A DNA stretch of 64,000 nt from contig NW_017803046.1 in assembly GCF_001625305.1 (NCBI RefSeq), forward strand, positions 1,789,218-1,853,217. The letters run 5' to 3'. The stretch is from Branchiostoma belcheri (taxonomy: Eukaryota > Chordata > Leptocardii > Amphioxiformes > Branchiostomatidae). Of this stretch, positions 50,921-61,530 are shown piece by piece (position 1 is the stretch's first letter; every line of letters starts with the position of its first letter). The notes under the pieces are model-generated. The model made no database searches. It saw nothing but the letters and a program-made list of their open reading frames with translations, and had not been told where the DNA came from. The position numbers and the translations under genes are program-made.

Positions 50921-52739
50921 CTAAACACACAGTGTTCCATAGTCCTATTATAGAGTATGCAAATTTGAAGCTCCTTGGTCTAACTGGCCACATATTAAAT
51001 TTAAAGTAAGAAAACATACAAATGAAAAAAAAAAACTTAATATGATCAATGGAACTTTCTACACGGAAGAAATTTTCGAAGCAGAAAAGTTACTTATGTG
51101 ATTAGTGTTACCATGGAGTCTCAAAGAAACTAGAATTATCTCCCACTACACTTAAACATTGTTGTATCGAAAGGCTGGTAAGTATTCCCAACGTTAAGTG
51201 GGCAGAAGATGTATGAATAACCGTTTGGCGCACGAGCTTAGACCTTTAATACCAAAACTTTCCCAGTCGTTCAAGGTGGCAAACTGGAAAGGATTAAAAG
51301 TCAAACATTGTGGGATCAATGATCACTCACTGGTGCACGGTAAATGCGCATGTCAAGAAACCGGCTAACAAAAGAGGGGTGAAAGGTTATGCAGTGTTGT
51401 TGTCGGTTTGGTTGTAGCATTTCCGTGTTCGGTCGCCTATATACCCTGTCCTATCCTATCCTATATCCCCGACTAGTAACCCACTACAATGTAGCACTCT
51501 GTTCTACAATGGTTTCACCGCTTGCAGACAGCGTTTTTGGCGGAAATGCATCCCTAAATTTCGTGAAGAACACCACTGTAAGCTGTATTTAGTAAGTGCA
51601 GTCCACGGTCGTTATGCGTCGGCAAGGTATATACGGTAGTCGTATGTGCAGGTGAGTCACATGAGTACACGGTACATGTTATACGTTAAGTTAAGTTAAA
51701 ATTTGTACAGTCTAACGACATAGTGTATAGTATACAATGTTCTTAAACGTCTGATGAGTTTCGATCTTGCACACCATGGAGGTAGAACAAATGGTCACAC
51801 GGACAACTTAGTCTAGTATTCGGATCGGAAAGAAGCATTGTATGGTCGCGCTCCAAATAAATTAGATTTAGTACTAGTATTTAACTTATCAGCCCATTCA
51901 GTATCGCAAAATTATAAAACATGTACTTAGCAGCGGACTGAGAAAGAGCTCATGTTTGCTTTTGTTCACCAGTATGTCTCCGTGAGACGCAAAGGACAAT
52001 ATACTAGCTGCCCTAAATTATTAACGAGTAAGACTTGTACGTGATGGATTTTCCTTCGTCGTACCAATTCGTCATACGGGACAGACTCTAGCAACAATGG
52101 TGTCACGAGTTATACGTTTTTCCAACGACTCTAGCATCTATTATGGTTCCTAATTAGCAAATTCAAGTACAACGGCGATCAAGTGTACCTTATGTCTTTT
52201 GAACCAAGGAGGTTTAATATTTGATTTTTAACCTCCTTGATTGGACCATGCCCTACAGATATATTTCAACGCGGTAAAAGACTGCTTTTTCGTTCAGTTC
52301 TAGTAAATTCTCCACATGAAATATACACCCCTGTATTGTTGTTACTTCTGTGTGACCACAGTAACCCTAATACGCTACTTGAGCACGCGGTAATAGAAGG
52401 GGGAAAAGGCCGTTACTTGGCAACAAGACACGGTTCAGTGTTAGCTATACTATACATTGAGTGATTTAGACAGGATGATTACTGGGTGTGGTTGTGGGGA
52501 TAGAACATCACAGGTGTCTACCTGTTTGGATAATGTCTTAGCTATCTATTGAATAGTGGTCGCCAAGGAAGGACGTGTTGGCTGAATGCCCCTGGGAAAG
52601 TTGGCTGTCAGCAAAACGGGTCGACAGTCGCGAAGCAATCGTAATTTATTATGGGCTTTTAACAGAGGGAAGGCAATAAAGTTTTAGCACGCGACGTCAA
52701 AGCTAATCTAAGATTTTGCGGTGACAACATCGTAACTAA
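50921..52739. other. No supportable gene
   Basis: Nothing recognisable as coding. A 10-base inverted pair, CAAGGAGGTT / AACCTCCTTG, lies at 52205-52239. Confidence 0.45.
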
Positions 52740-52976
52740 CCAGCAGGCAGTATCCACGTACTGCCAGGTCGTGAGTCTCGTAACGATTTCGCCAGCGAAA
52801 AATCTACTTGGAAGTTGGGCATTAGTCAGTTAAAAAGCCGCCATGCTGGTTGGTTGAACCAATAAGAGTCAGACATATAGGACATTGTACCTATACGTCG
52901 TGGTCACGTGAGTGCAAACAAACTATCAAATACAAAATGTACTGTTGAAGAAGTTACCTGTCCTTTTTCATTTCAG
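52740..52976 (+). promoter_or_regulatory. Tetraspanin promoter region and splice acceptor
   Basis: CCAAT occurs at about 52858 and an extended E-box TCACGTGA at 52904-52911. A strong acceptor (TCCTTTTTCATTTCAG) ends at 52976, so the coding exon begins at 52977 and at least one untranslated exon lies upstream. Confidence 0.45.
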
Positions 52977-53041
52977 ACATCGACTGATCGGTTCGGATCC
53001 CTGCGATCATAGATTTGAAGGCGAAGAACAACGCAGCACGT

Positions 53042-53095
53042 ATGGGTGATTTGCACACAATATCGACAGTGCAGAAACCGCGCTACGATGGATAA
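53042..53095 (+). CDS. Upstream ORF overlapping the tetraspanin start
   Basis: An ATG at 53042 opens a 17-residue frame (MGDLHTISTVQKPRYDG) that stops at a TAA at 53093-53095, overlapping the main ATG (53088) by eight bases within ATGGATAA. Its context is CGTATGG, with G at +4. Ribosomes starting here would terminate just past the main start, so it should lower tetraspanin translation unless bypassed by leaky scanning or short reinitiation. Confidence 0.55.
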   Translation: MGDLHTISTVQKPRYDG

Positions 53096-53924
53096 AACAC
53101 AACGGTTGAAAGAACGGACAGGGTACGCTCAAATAGTTCTGATTGCCTTCGTCGTCTTCCTGCTGTTACCTGGCGCGGCGCTGGTTATAGCGGGAGCCTG
53201 GATGATTTTTCACATGTCCTGGACGGAGATTCTGACTCCTGGACGCAGCGCTAAAACTGAGTCCGTTCTAACCTGTGTTGGCGGTGCTTTGACGGTCATT
53301 CTTGCCGCTATAATAGTACACGCGCATCGGGACCTGCGATGGTTTAGACAAGGGGTTACGATGAGAGAAATTGGCATCTTTTTAGTCGTGATTGTGATGT
53401 TAGAATTTGCAGTAGCCACCACCTGTACCGTTCGCGAGAATATTCCAACGGGACAGCTGGGCATAGAACTAAACAGAACTTTACAAGCGGTCAAACGAAA
53501 TGTCAGCAGAGCTCCCGACGCAGAGTGGGCACGGCTGCAAACCTCGACCGACTGTTGTGGGATTTGGAACTTCACCGACTGGATTAACCTAAAAGCTGAC
53601 AACGGTTCAAATATAAACGGCTCGAGCTCGTTTCCAGAGTCCTGCAAGTGCAGGGCGACCAGTGGCAATGACTGCCACAGAACTTCAGACGGCAATGTTT
53701 GGACAAGACCTTGCCTGAGACCTTATTTGGGTGTCCTTCAGCAGCAGTACAATATCATAAGAATAGCGAATGCAGTAGCAATTGTGGTGCAAGTTGGATC
53801 TTTCCTACTGTTTCTATGTGAAGGGTTTCGGCTCCACCAGGAAAGTAAAGTCGGTGTGTACGTGGCAGACCCGCCTGACAACCGACAAGGCGACGAACGC
53901 ACAGAAGAGCAAACTGTCGTCTGA
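53088..53924 (+). CDS. Tetraspanin with uninterrupted coding exon
   Basis: 278 residues from the ATG at 53088 (ACGATGG). Four hydrophobic segments lie at about 15-41, 60-79, 95-114 and 226-246. The large extracellular loop between the third and fourth carries the hallmark CCG at 156-158 and further Cys at 186, 188, 196 and 209, six in all, as usual for the family. Predicted N-glycosylation sequons are at N129, N138, N161, N172 and N177. The C-terminal tail ends EEQTVV, which fits a class I PDZ ligand (T-x-V). Tetraspanins organise membrane microdomains and partner integrins and other receptors. Most animal tetraspanin genes have several coding introns, and this one has none, so retroposition or intron loss is likely. 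An intron ending at 52976 lies in the 5' UTR. I cannot name the orthologue. Confidence 0.9.
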   Translation: MDKTQRLKERTGYAQIVLIAFVVFLLLPGAALVIAGAWMIFHMSWTEILTPGRSAKTESVLTCVGGALTVILAAIIVHAHRDLRWFRQGVTMREIGIFLVVIVMLEFAVATTCTVRENIPTGQLGIELNRTLQAVKRNVSRAPDAEWARLQTSTDCCGIWNFTDWINLKADNGSNINGSSSFPESCKCRATSGNDCHRTSDGNVWTRPCLRPYLGVLQQQYNIIRIANAVAIVVQVGSFLLFLCEGFRLHQESKVGVYVADPPDNRQGDERTEEQTVV

Positions 53925-53967
53925 AATCCAATCAGAAGCTAGTGACGTGTGGTTAGTGCAGTATTGT

Positions 53968-54139
53968 CTCCACCAGACTCCTTTTGCAGGCTGAATAAAT
54001 CGTAGAAATCGGCATAAAAAGGGATATAATTGCAGGCAAATGGAGCTTCTCTGACCGGCTACCTTCTCTGGCCAAGTTTATATCCCCTTTTAGGCCGATT
54101 TCTACGATTTATTCAGCCTGCAAAAGGAGTCTGGTGGAG
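53968..54139. repeat. Long palindrome in the probable tetraspanin 3' UTR
   Basis: Arms of about 62 bases, 53968-54029 and 54077-54139, are inverted copies with only a few mismatches near the loop, starting CTCCACCAGACTCC. The left arm contains the AATAAA at 53994-53999 (and the right arm its inverse), 70 bases after the stop codon. If transcription passes it, the RNA would form a long duplex; polyadenylation at the first signal would leave the hairpin out. Confidence 0.8.
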
Positions 54140-56237
54140 AGTGCATTACCCCTTTCCAAAGGAGATGTGTACTGTGAATCACTTTGTTTTCGCAGTACTC
54201 GCGGTTCTCTCGGTCACTTCTGTAGCGGGAACAAATAATTCGGTGACTTTCTTTTTTTTTTTTTGCTCCTGCCACCACCGCGAACATACAGTTCCGAGAA
54301 CATGTCCATTTTTCTCAGACCACGAAATTTTGCTGCTGCGAATATAAAGTCATTTACAATATTTTGTAACCTTGCACAAGCACAACAGACGCTACGGTAG
54401 GAACAGTAGGAAAGCTAAAAAAAGTAGGTTGTATTTTTTTTCGTACCTTCACAAAATTGGACCTACTCAAGTTATGTAAAAAGCTAAAAACAATGTAGAT
54501 CACTCACGGACTGGTGTAACAAAAGTATCTTTTTAAGATGAAACACTTACATGTTGCAACGTTAAGCTTTGAAACTGTATGCTTTTACATTAAGCTACAA
54601 CACATATTGCTAAGATATTAAGCTTTGACAATGTTAAATGAAAAATGTAAGACATAACTTTGTCATCATGCTTCAGTGGATTTTAACGCGACATGACAGC
54701 TTCCCTAAACATTTGTTTGTAATAATTAAATCTACCAAACAACTGTCATCTACCATTATGGATGTGACTACAAAAGAACTTCACTAACTCCAAAATAACA
54801 TAATAGTCCTGTTTTATTTCTGACATCTTCACTTTAAGACACATTTGACACTCTGGAATGCACAGTTAGTACTAAGAAGCAGAGACACGATCATAATCTT
54901 TGATTACCAGACCTTAGATAATACACAAGGTTTGTAGATAGTGCTAAGCTTACACAAATGTACCCATATGTATTCTAAAAAGGCATTCCTCATCATGAGG
55001 TAAAAATACCCTGCAACATGTCTTGCACACAAAACAGTGGAAAGTCAGAGGCTAATGGACTTTGTTTCACACATCGACTAGCAGTTACTGACACATCTAT
55101 TCAATGATGTCTATCAGTCACAGTATTGACTCACAAGTTAATCTTCTACATTTTACAATGGTTCTTTCACAACCTAGATTTAAACATCATCAGTAAAGAT
55201 CATCAGTATGCATCTCATGGCTTCAAAAAAAAGGTCACTGTTTGCAAGGTTTCTTCTATGTGGACAGTACAGTTCTTATAGGCTTTAAGCATAATGGAAT
55301 CCAGGACACAGAACATGTCTCAGTGCACTGTATAGCAGGAAAACAGAGCCTGCTTCTGTTCATACAAGTTCAAATGTAAGACACTCTGAAGGAAAGCCTT
55401 TTCTAACACAATCTTACTTGTCTTACAGTTCCAGCTGGTGAGAATTTCTTGCCTAGTCTTTTCTGTAGCACGACTACCCAAATCTTACATGAATCATGAT
55501 CAATCACATTGTCTCATATAGACTTATAAAAACTCTCTCTCCTTCATGATTAGTGTGCTGTGAAACAACAAGAACTTCAACTTCACAAACATCAACTGAA
55601 CTACCACTTATCTAGTTACTGTATAGGCTGAACAGTAGTCAGTGTTTGTATTCCCTAAACTACAGGAAGCACTTCTAGATCCTGCTGACATCAACACATA
55701 AACTTGTGGACTGTGGTCAATGCCTTTCTTTGTTACAGTATGATTGAGTAGATATATTTGTCAGGATGACAAATGTTCAGAGAGCCAGCTAGTTGTTTTC
55801 AAGTAAACTGCTTTGCAGAGCTAGACCCTGGAGGCCATACATGTGCCATGTGCTACATGAACCGAGGTACAGGATATGTACGAGTTGCAGCATTTGATAA
55901 ATGTTACAAAATACTTTGGTGGTGGTTGGTACTCCAAAATATTTCTCTACTCCCATTAAAAAAAGGTATGAATGTGCAGACCTGTTCCAATCTGCCTGGT
56001 AGAGGTACATGTATACACAAACTGTACAATGATGCTACCCGGAGAAAAGACCTGAAGTTGGTTTGTTGTTGACATCCTGACAAGTCCCCTACTTTCTGTA
56101 TGTATGCCTGTGACAGCACCAATGTTTTTTGGCAACAGTCCCTGGAAATGCTTGGCAGCTCTACTTGGCACCTGTTTTACACAAGCGGCATTCCAAGTCC
56201 CCCCTCCCCCCACGGTGTCTACCCCTCAGCGCTGTGA
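54140..56237. other. No supportable gene
   Basis: AT-rich, no exon recognised. It may include 3' UTR of the minus-strand terminal exon that ends at 56238. Confidence 0.45.
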
Positions 56238-56422
56238 CTACACCATCCCCGGGACCTCCCCCTCCTCCCAGCTGGAGGAGCGCGGCTTTCTGGGCTGGTC
56301 GGGACACGAGGGTGCCTTGGGGGGCTGGCTGGGGTTGTCCTGGGGTGGGGCGGAGGTGGCCGGGGCATTCTCCTTGTTCTCTTCTACTGTCAACTGGATG
56401 GACTTCCCACTCAGAACCTCCT
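56238..56422 (-). CDS. Terminal coding exon C, C-terminal VPGMV (Kelch gene or separate small gene)
   Basis: A TTTACACAG acceptor precedes a 185-base phase-1 exon that encodes EVLSGKSIQLTVEENKENAP, then a Pro/Ser/Gln-rich stretch, and ends SSSWEEGEVPGMV before a TAG. The last ten residues align with gene B and the last six with gene A. The phase is right for splicing from the last visible Kelch exon (61531-61704), which would make this the C-terminal tail of the Kelch protein. An ATGGGTAATA at about 61267-61272 and an ATGGGTACTA near 56555 could instead be tiny first exons like that of gene B, but their donors are poorer. Reality of the exon is well supported; its parent gene is not settled. 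Confidence 0.65.
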
Positions 56423-56518
56423 CTGTGTAAAGAGATAGAGAAATGGGTTAGGGCCTTCTAATTTTACTCTTTTTAATGGACTGGTACAGCAAAGATATTT
56501 CAAAATAGTTTATCCTAT

Positions 56519-56765
56519 AAAGAGTTGCACAAAGACTAGACAAATAGTACCCATACTTTTATAGTATATTTCATCTCTGTTTATTTCACTCATCATGACG
56601 TGCGCAAGAGATGTATACAGATAGAGTGCAACTGAGAACCTAAATCCTAAAAGAGCTGCATAAAAACTAAGCAAATATCCATCTTTTGATACCTCATCTC
56701 TTTACTTTTTATTACTATCACTCAATGACGTGTGCAAGAGGCATTAATTACAGATAGAGTGTCAG
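56519..56765 (+). repeat. Imperfect tandem duplication
   Basis: Segments of about 120 bases from 56519 and 56650 share AAAGAG(T/C)TGCA, CATCTCT, CACTCA, ATGACGTG(C/T)GCAAGAG and ACAGATAGAGTG in the same order. The copies lie just upstream of terminal exon C and each carries a TGACGTG half-CRE. Confidence 0.5.
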
Positions 56766-56995
56766 ATTACAAACTTTCCACTCCCTGTTGACATTTCATG
56801 ACAAATTTGGCCGAGGTGACCCAGAGAGGTGACCAAGAGGCAATGTTTGCGTGCGTCATGCCCAGCCTTGATTTGTGTGTTATTACACCAGTAGAGAACT
56901 ATTCCTCCTCACAGTGCCAAAAACAACCAGCAAGATTATCAGTAACCTTCTAATCTTACAGCAGTGGGTAAATCCACAATGCATTACTAACATAA

Positions 56996-57364
56996 GGCCA
57001 CACCAATTTAATTTCTTGGTTAACGGATTCGCCGCTTCATTTTTTTCTGATTTGCAAATAAAAATAAAAATTCAGAATCAACTGCTCATATGCTCATATT
57101 TTGCCCTGAACAGTTGAAAACAGTCCTTTACATCCTAGTTCTTAAAGTTATTCCATCTTTCAATGCAGTGGTATCATTAAAAGTTCAAAATTCATTGCTT
57201 AAATTTTGAACCAGCCTGGTATGTTGACTTCGTGGCTCCTAACGTACCATTTTGGGCCATAATAGGATGCCTAGGCCTGTTTTTATTTTTATTATTTTTT
57301 CGCCCGCCCGCTCCATTATTTTTCTTGAAAAATCCGTTAACCAAGAAATTAAATTGGTGTGGCC
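56996..57364 (+). mobile_element. Family B MITE with TAA target duplication
   Basis: A 369-base near-identical copy of 24028-24395. The inverted ends are intact and it is flanked by TAA at 56993-56995 and 57365-57367. High identity between the two copies suggests recent activity of the family. Confidence 0.88.
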
Positions 57365-57367
57365 TAA

Positions 57368-60300
57368 GGTTAGTGTTTCAAACTTGAAACTTCAGCATAT
57401 TGGTAATATGGTCATTAGCCCATCATAGCAATTTCATCTAATCCTGTCATATTCAATTTACACCCTTTAGAATTCAATCAGAGGCGTTGTTTGTTTTGGC
57501 ACAAAAACGCCACACTGAATGAGACACTGTAAATCACTTTATGTTTGCAGCAGCAAAATTTTGTGGTCTGAGAGAAACACACATGTTTGCAGAACTATAT
57601 GTTCACAGTGGTGCCAGGAGAGGGAAAAAGAAAGTCAGTGAATTATTTGTAATGATAAGTTTGAGGTACAGAAGTAACTGCGAAAACTGCAATAACAAAG
57701 TACCACGAAAAAATTGTGATTCACATTACATGTACCTCTCAGTTGCAATTTTGGTACATCGTTGTGGTGCTAGTATTAGTAGTAGTAATATGTACAATAT
57801 ACAGTACAGTAGCTGACTAGCTGTTATACTCATAATCGGTCAAATGGGTCAGCACAGGTTCCGAAGATAAACAGACGTTTCCAGCATCGTCCGGCAATGC
57901 CATTTCCTTACACAAGACCTAAATAACCCGGCTACAAATCTACTTCAGAAAAGTTGGCAATCAAACAATAACAAAGGCTGTATCTCCTTCTCAAAGGGCT
58001 TCTCAATTGCAACAAAATTATGTAGGTAGTACAGAAATTAGATCATGTAGATTAATGTATCATTCATTTGAGCCATTAAAAAATATGAACAACTCTTACT
58101 GAAACATGCAAAGCTGACATCAAATATCATAACACTACAGTACTTTGTGTATGGTGAGAGAAAACAATCCGATTCATATTCCCTGGAGAAAAGTCTAATG
58201 GGTACTGGGATGACAATAGATACACAATAAAACAGACTGCATATGGAGGCAGCTGGACACATGCTGTTAGGTAATTGCTCAAAAAACAATTGTTGTGATA
58301 ACTGACAAGGCCAGCATTTCACACATGCAAATTTATGCAAAGTCAACTCACTGTTTTGGATAGAGGATTGGAAAGTGTTGGCATTGAACTGTTTGTGTTA
58401 GCAAATAATACATCATACTGCAGCTGACTTAGAAATCAGATGAGCTATGATAGTATCTATACAAAATATTATATATTTTACCTTATAGATTACATGATTT
58501 TTCTTCTACATGTATATCACAATTGGTTAGTACTCATGTTAAAAACTACGACCTTTGTCTTCTTTAGATTTACCTGTAATTTCCATTGGGAACAAAACAG
58601 ATTAAGTTTGTTTAGTGCACATTGCAGTCCTTTTTCGGTCTCAGAGAAAATAACTACGTCGTCTGCATAAAGTAAGCTAGATATGAGTAAATTGTGAAGA
58701 GAGGGTGGAGTACATTCTGGGTTGTCTAGTTCCTTAACTAAGTCATTTATAAACAGTGTCCTCATTACGATTTTGAAAGAAAAAAGTTATTCAAAGATGT
58801 CGCCAATATTTCCCCAAGTTTTTCATATCTCAACCAACAACAAAAGACTATATTATTGCTAAAGTCCACCAACCCATTTATTTTTCAAAGAGTCGGACAA
58901 TTCATCTCCCACTGCCTCCTGAGAAGAAGTCAAACCCCCTAATAGCATGACAAGAATAGTTGAATAAGATAGAATAGATTAGAATAGCAGTTACATTGTT
59001 CCTATTACCTGTTCACATATTGCATATTTACTTTTTTTATCCTGTATGTATACCAACGTTATTAGATTTAAGTAGAGATAGTAGGTTCGATAAGTATATC
59101 GTACACGTAGAAGTTCCTGTCAGCAAATAGTCTTATACATGTATCACCACATTTTCTTGTCAATGTATGCAATTAGCCCTCGGGCAGGAATTTGCAATAA
59201 ACAACTTCATTAATTTTGTAATTGGCATTTTCAATAGTTAGCATTTGCAAATCCGTGCTGTAATATACACCCATTTGGAGATGGAGTCATCGACAAAGAA
59301 TGCTTATGTTACATTAGACATGTAAAATAATAACTATTTGAAATACACATGTACAGGTATAAGCCTAGATTTGTAAACCAGTGTCAACATAACCTGAGTC
59401 TATTTGCTTTTCCATTCAGAAAGTGAATACTCAACATACATCCAGCTATGGACCTATAGAACCACACATACATTTATAATACATGTATCTATAAAAGATG
59501 ACACCAGATGTCAGCATACAGAGGTGGGGCCATGCCTGGTATCAATTAGATCATTACAGTACTCCTATTCTGAATCTGAATCTGAGCCATCTATCAGCAG
59601 TCCTGGCACCAAGCCTGAAACTGTCCCACACATCATGAGGTCAAATCTCCAGACAAAATATAAATAGAGACCAAGATTTATCATCAGAATGTTCCTCCCT
59701 TTCAGAAATAATTTCCATGGTGTCCTTCGACCAAATTGATTACCAGAAAATCATATGCTGCCTGCCTGATCTCCTTGTTTACTCCATAATTTCTGTGCAG
59801 TGCACTGTGACACACACACAAACAAAGCTGCCCATCTCCCCTAACCACAGATCTCTTTGTCTCATAAAAGAGGAGGCTGAACACAAGCAAAGAAATCAGT
59901 CTACCTTTCACTGGCAACTTCTCCACTGTTGTTGGTAAAACCATGTTGAATGGAGTTGAATCAGGGCAAATCGACCAGAGATTTGGGTGCAGGAGCTGGA
60001 GGTTTGGCACTGCTCTGTGTCAGGCTGGATTTGCATATGCAGAGCTGGCAGTGACAGGACCCATAACCTCTGGTGGGCTGTACCAACTGGGTAACTATGG
60101 GGGGGATGGGTGCTTTGGGATACGAAATTCTTGCAAGATGTGAATGACGAATCCTTTTTAACTTTGACGATTTCACAGAAAATGTGTCTTAAAAAAGGTT
60201 TTCTTCAACAATTACAACAGCAGCAATTTGGAGCATGAATGTTTGTATGACCTTGGTACTGGTACAAATCTTTGGTACAGCTCAAATCTACATATAGGCA

Positions 60301-61530
60301 CAGTCCATTTGAGGAGAGGGTGTGATGATGCTGGTATTTTTCCACAAGTTGCAACCTGGGTCCAAAATTAGTTCAATCTGCGTCATTTTAGATTGCCTGT
60401 ACTTTTCCATGTTTGAACAATGTCATCAAACATACCACAAACGGGTTTATCATAATACCACCAGCTTTCCCATGAAGAGTCTGAAGGCAAATCTTTTCAC
60501 AAATTAGCTAAAAATAGAGAGCCTACACCTATATATAAGTTTAATGTCTAATAAAATTAAATAAAAAATGTGTACATTGGTATATTCTATCATGGAGGTT
60601 ACCTGTAATATAACCTCTGAATGTATGAAAGTCTTGTCGACCTGAATCTTTGAATATCCTGTGCACTACATAATTCTTATCTTGTCCCAGGTGTGGCAAA
60701 GCTTTGACAACTGTGACATCTTTGTGTGCAAGTTGATGAATGCACTGTTACATCATCCAGGCTTATCAGCAGTCACAGCTGTGCATGGCTAATGAGGTGT
60801 TATTGTTTTACTTCTTCATCAAACATTCATGCACAGGATGTTGCACTAACAAGGCAATCCCCTTGGGAAAGGTGACACACATTACAGAGGACAATTAGTG
60901 GATGCAAGCTTACATGGAGCTTTAAAATCAAGTCTGATGCAATCAAAGAAGTATTTTTCAGTAACATGACAACTTGGTATGTGATAAAAACTACTAGTAC
61001 CCTGAGGTACATAAAAAAAACTGGAAGTCCAAGTTTGTCTCTTTTTTTTGGGTCCCACTTTTTAAACATCTATTACCATTATTCCAATGAGGTACTAGTA
61101 TTGTCTTCTGAAAAGGAAAACAAATACTAGTACACCATAGGTGCCAGTTTTAATTAAAGAAAAAGCAAACATGTAATTTAATAAGTTAATAAGTAAAAAA
61201 AGAACAGAAAAAAAAATCATCTGTTTTGCTTCAAAGTGATTTGAGGCAAGTATAATTTCTAATATTACCCATGTAGGTTGTAGGAAGATGATCTATAGGG
61301 TCATCAATCTTCAAGTGACAAGTTTATTGGAGTTGCCTTATTCTACTTAGATCAACCTTGAAAATTTCAATACAATTTTTTGATGGAATAAATGATAGTG
61401 GTGCAGGTAAGACCTATCATTTTGAAGGGTGTCTGCACAAGGGGGATTTGGAGTTCTGTATTTCAGTCTTCACTTTTATTCTCATATTCCAGTATCAGAT
61501 TACAAATAGAAGCAGACATCAATCACGAAC
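57368..61530. other. Intron or intergenic DNA
   Basis: Apart from the reverse transcriptase relic, nothing coding is seen. If exon C belongs to the Kelch gene this is its last intron. Confidence 0.45.
58517..58765 (-). mobile_element. Non-LTR reverse transcriptase fragment
   Basis: An 82-residue open piece on the minus strand contains LFINDL, the catalytic YADD box (LLYADDVVIFSET) and the following FCSQWKLQVNLKKTKVVVF, in the order found in reverse transcriptases of non-LTR retrotransposons. The rest of the enzyme, the endonuclease and any 3' tail are missing, so it is a dead fragment. Clade not assignable with certainty; CR1, Jockey and relatives share this pattern. Confidence 0.85.

Noticed and set aside
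53210..53695. 161-codon minus-strand frame
   Set aside because: Antisense to the tetraspanin coding region and without family features.
59961..60014. Candidate terminal exon reading SSAKPPAPAPKSLVDLP then stop
   Set aside because: The acceptor is fair, but this reading needs phase 0, whereas the Kelch gene ends in phase 1, and the phase-1 reading is not protein-like.
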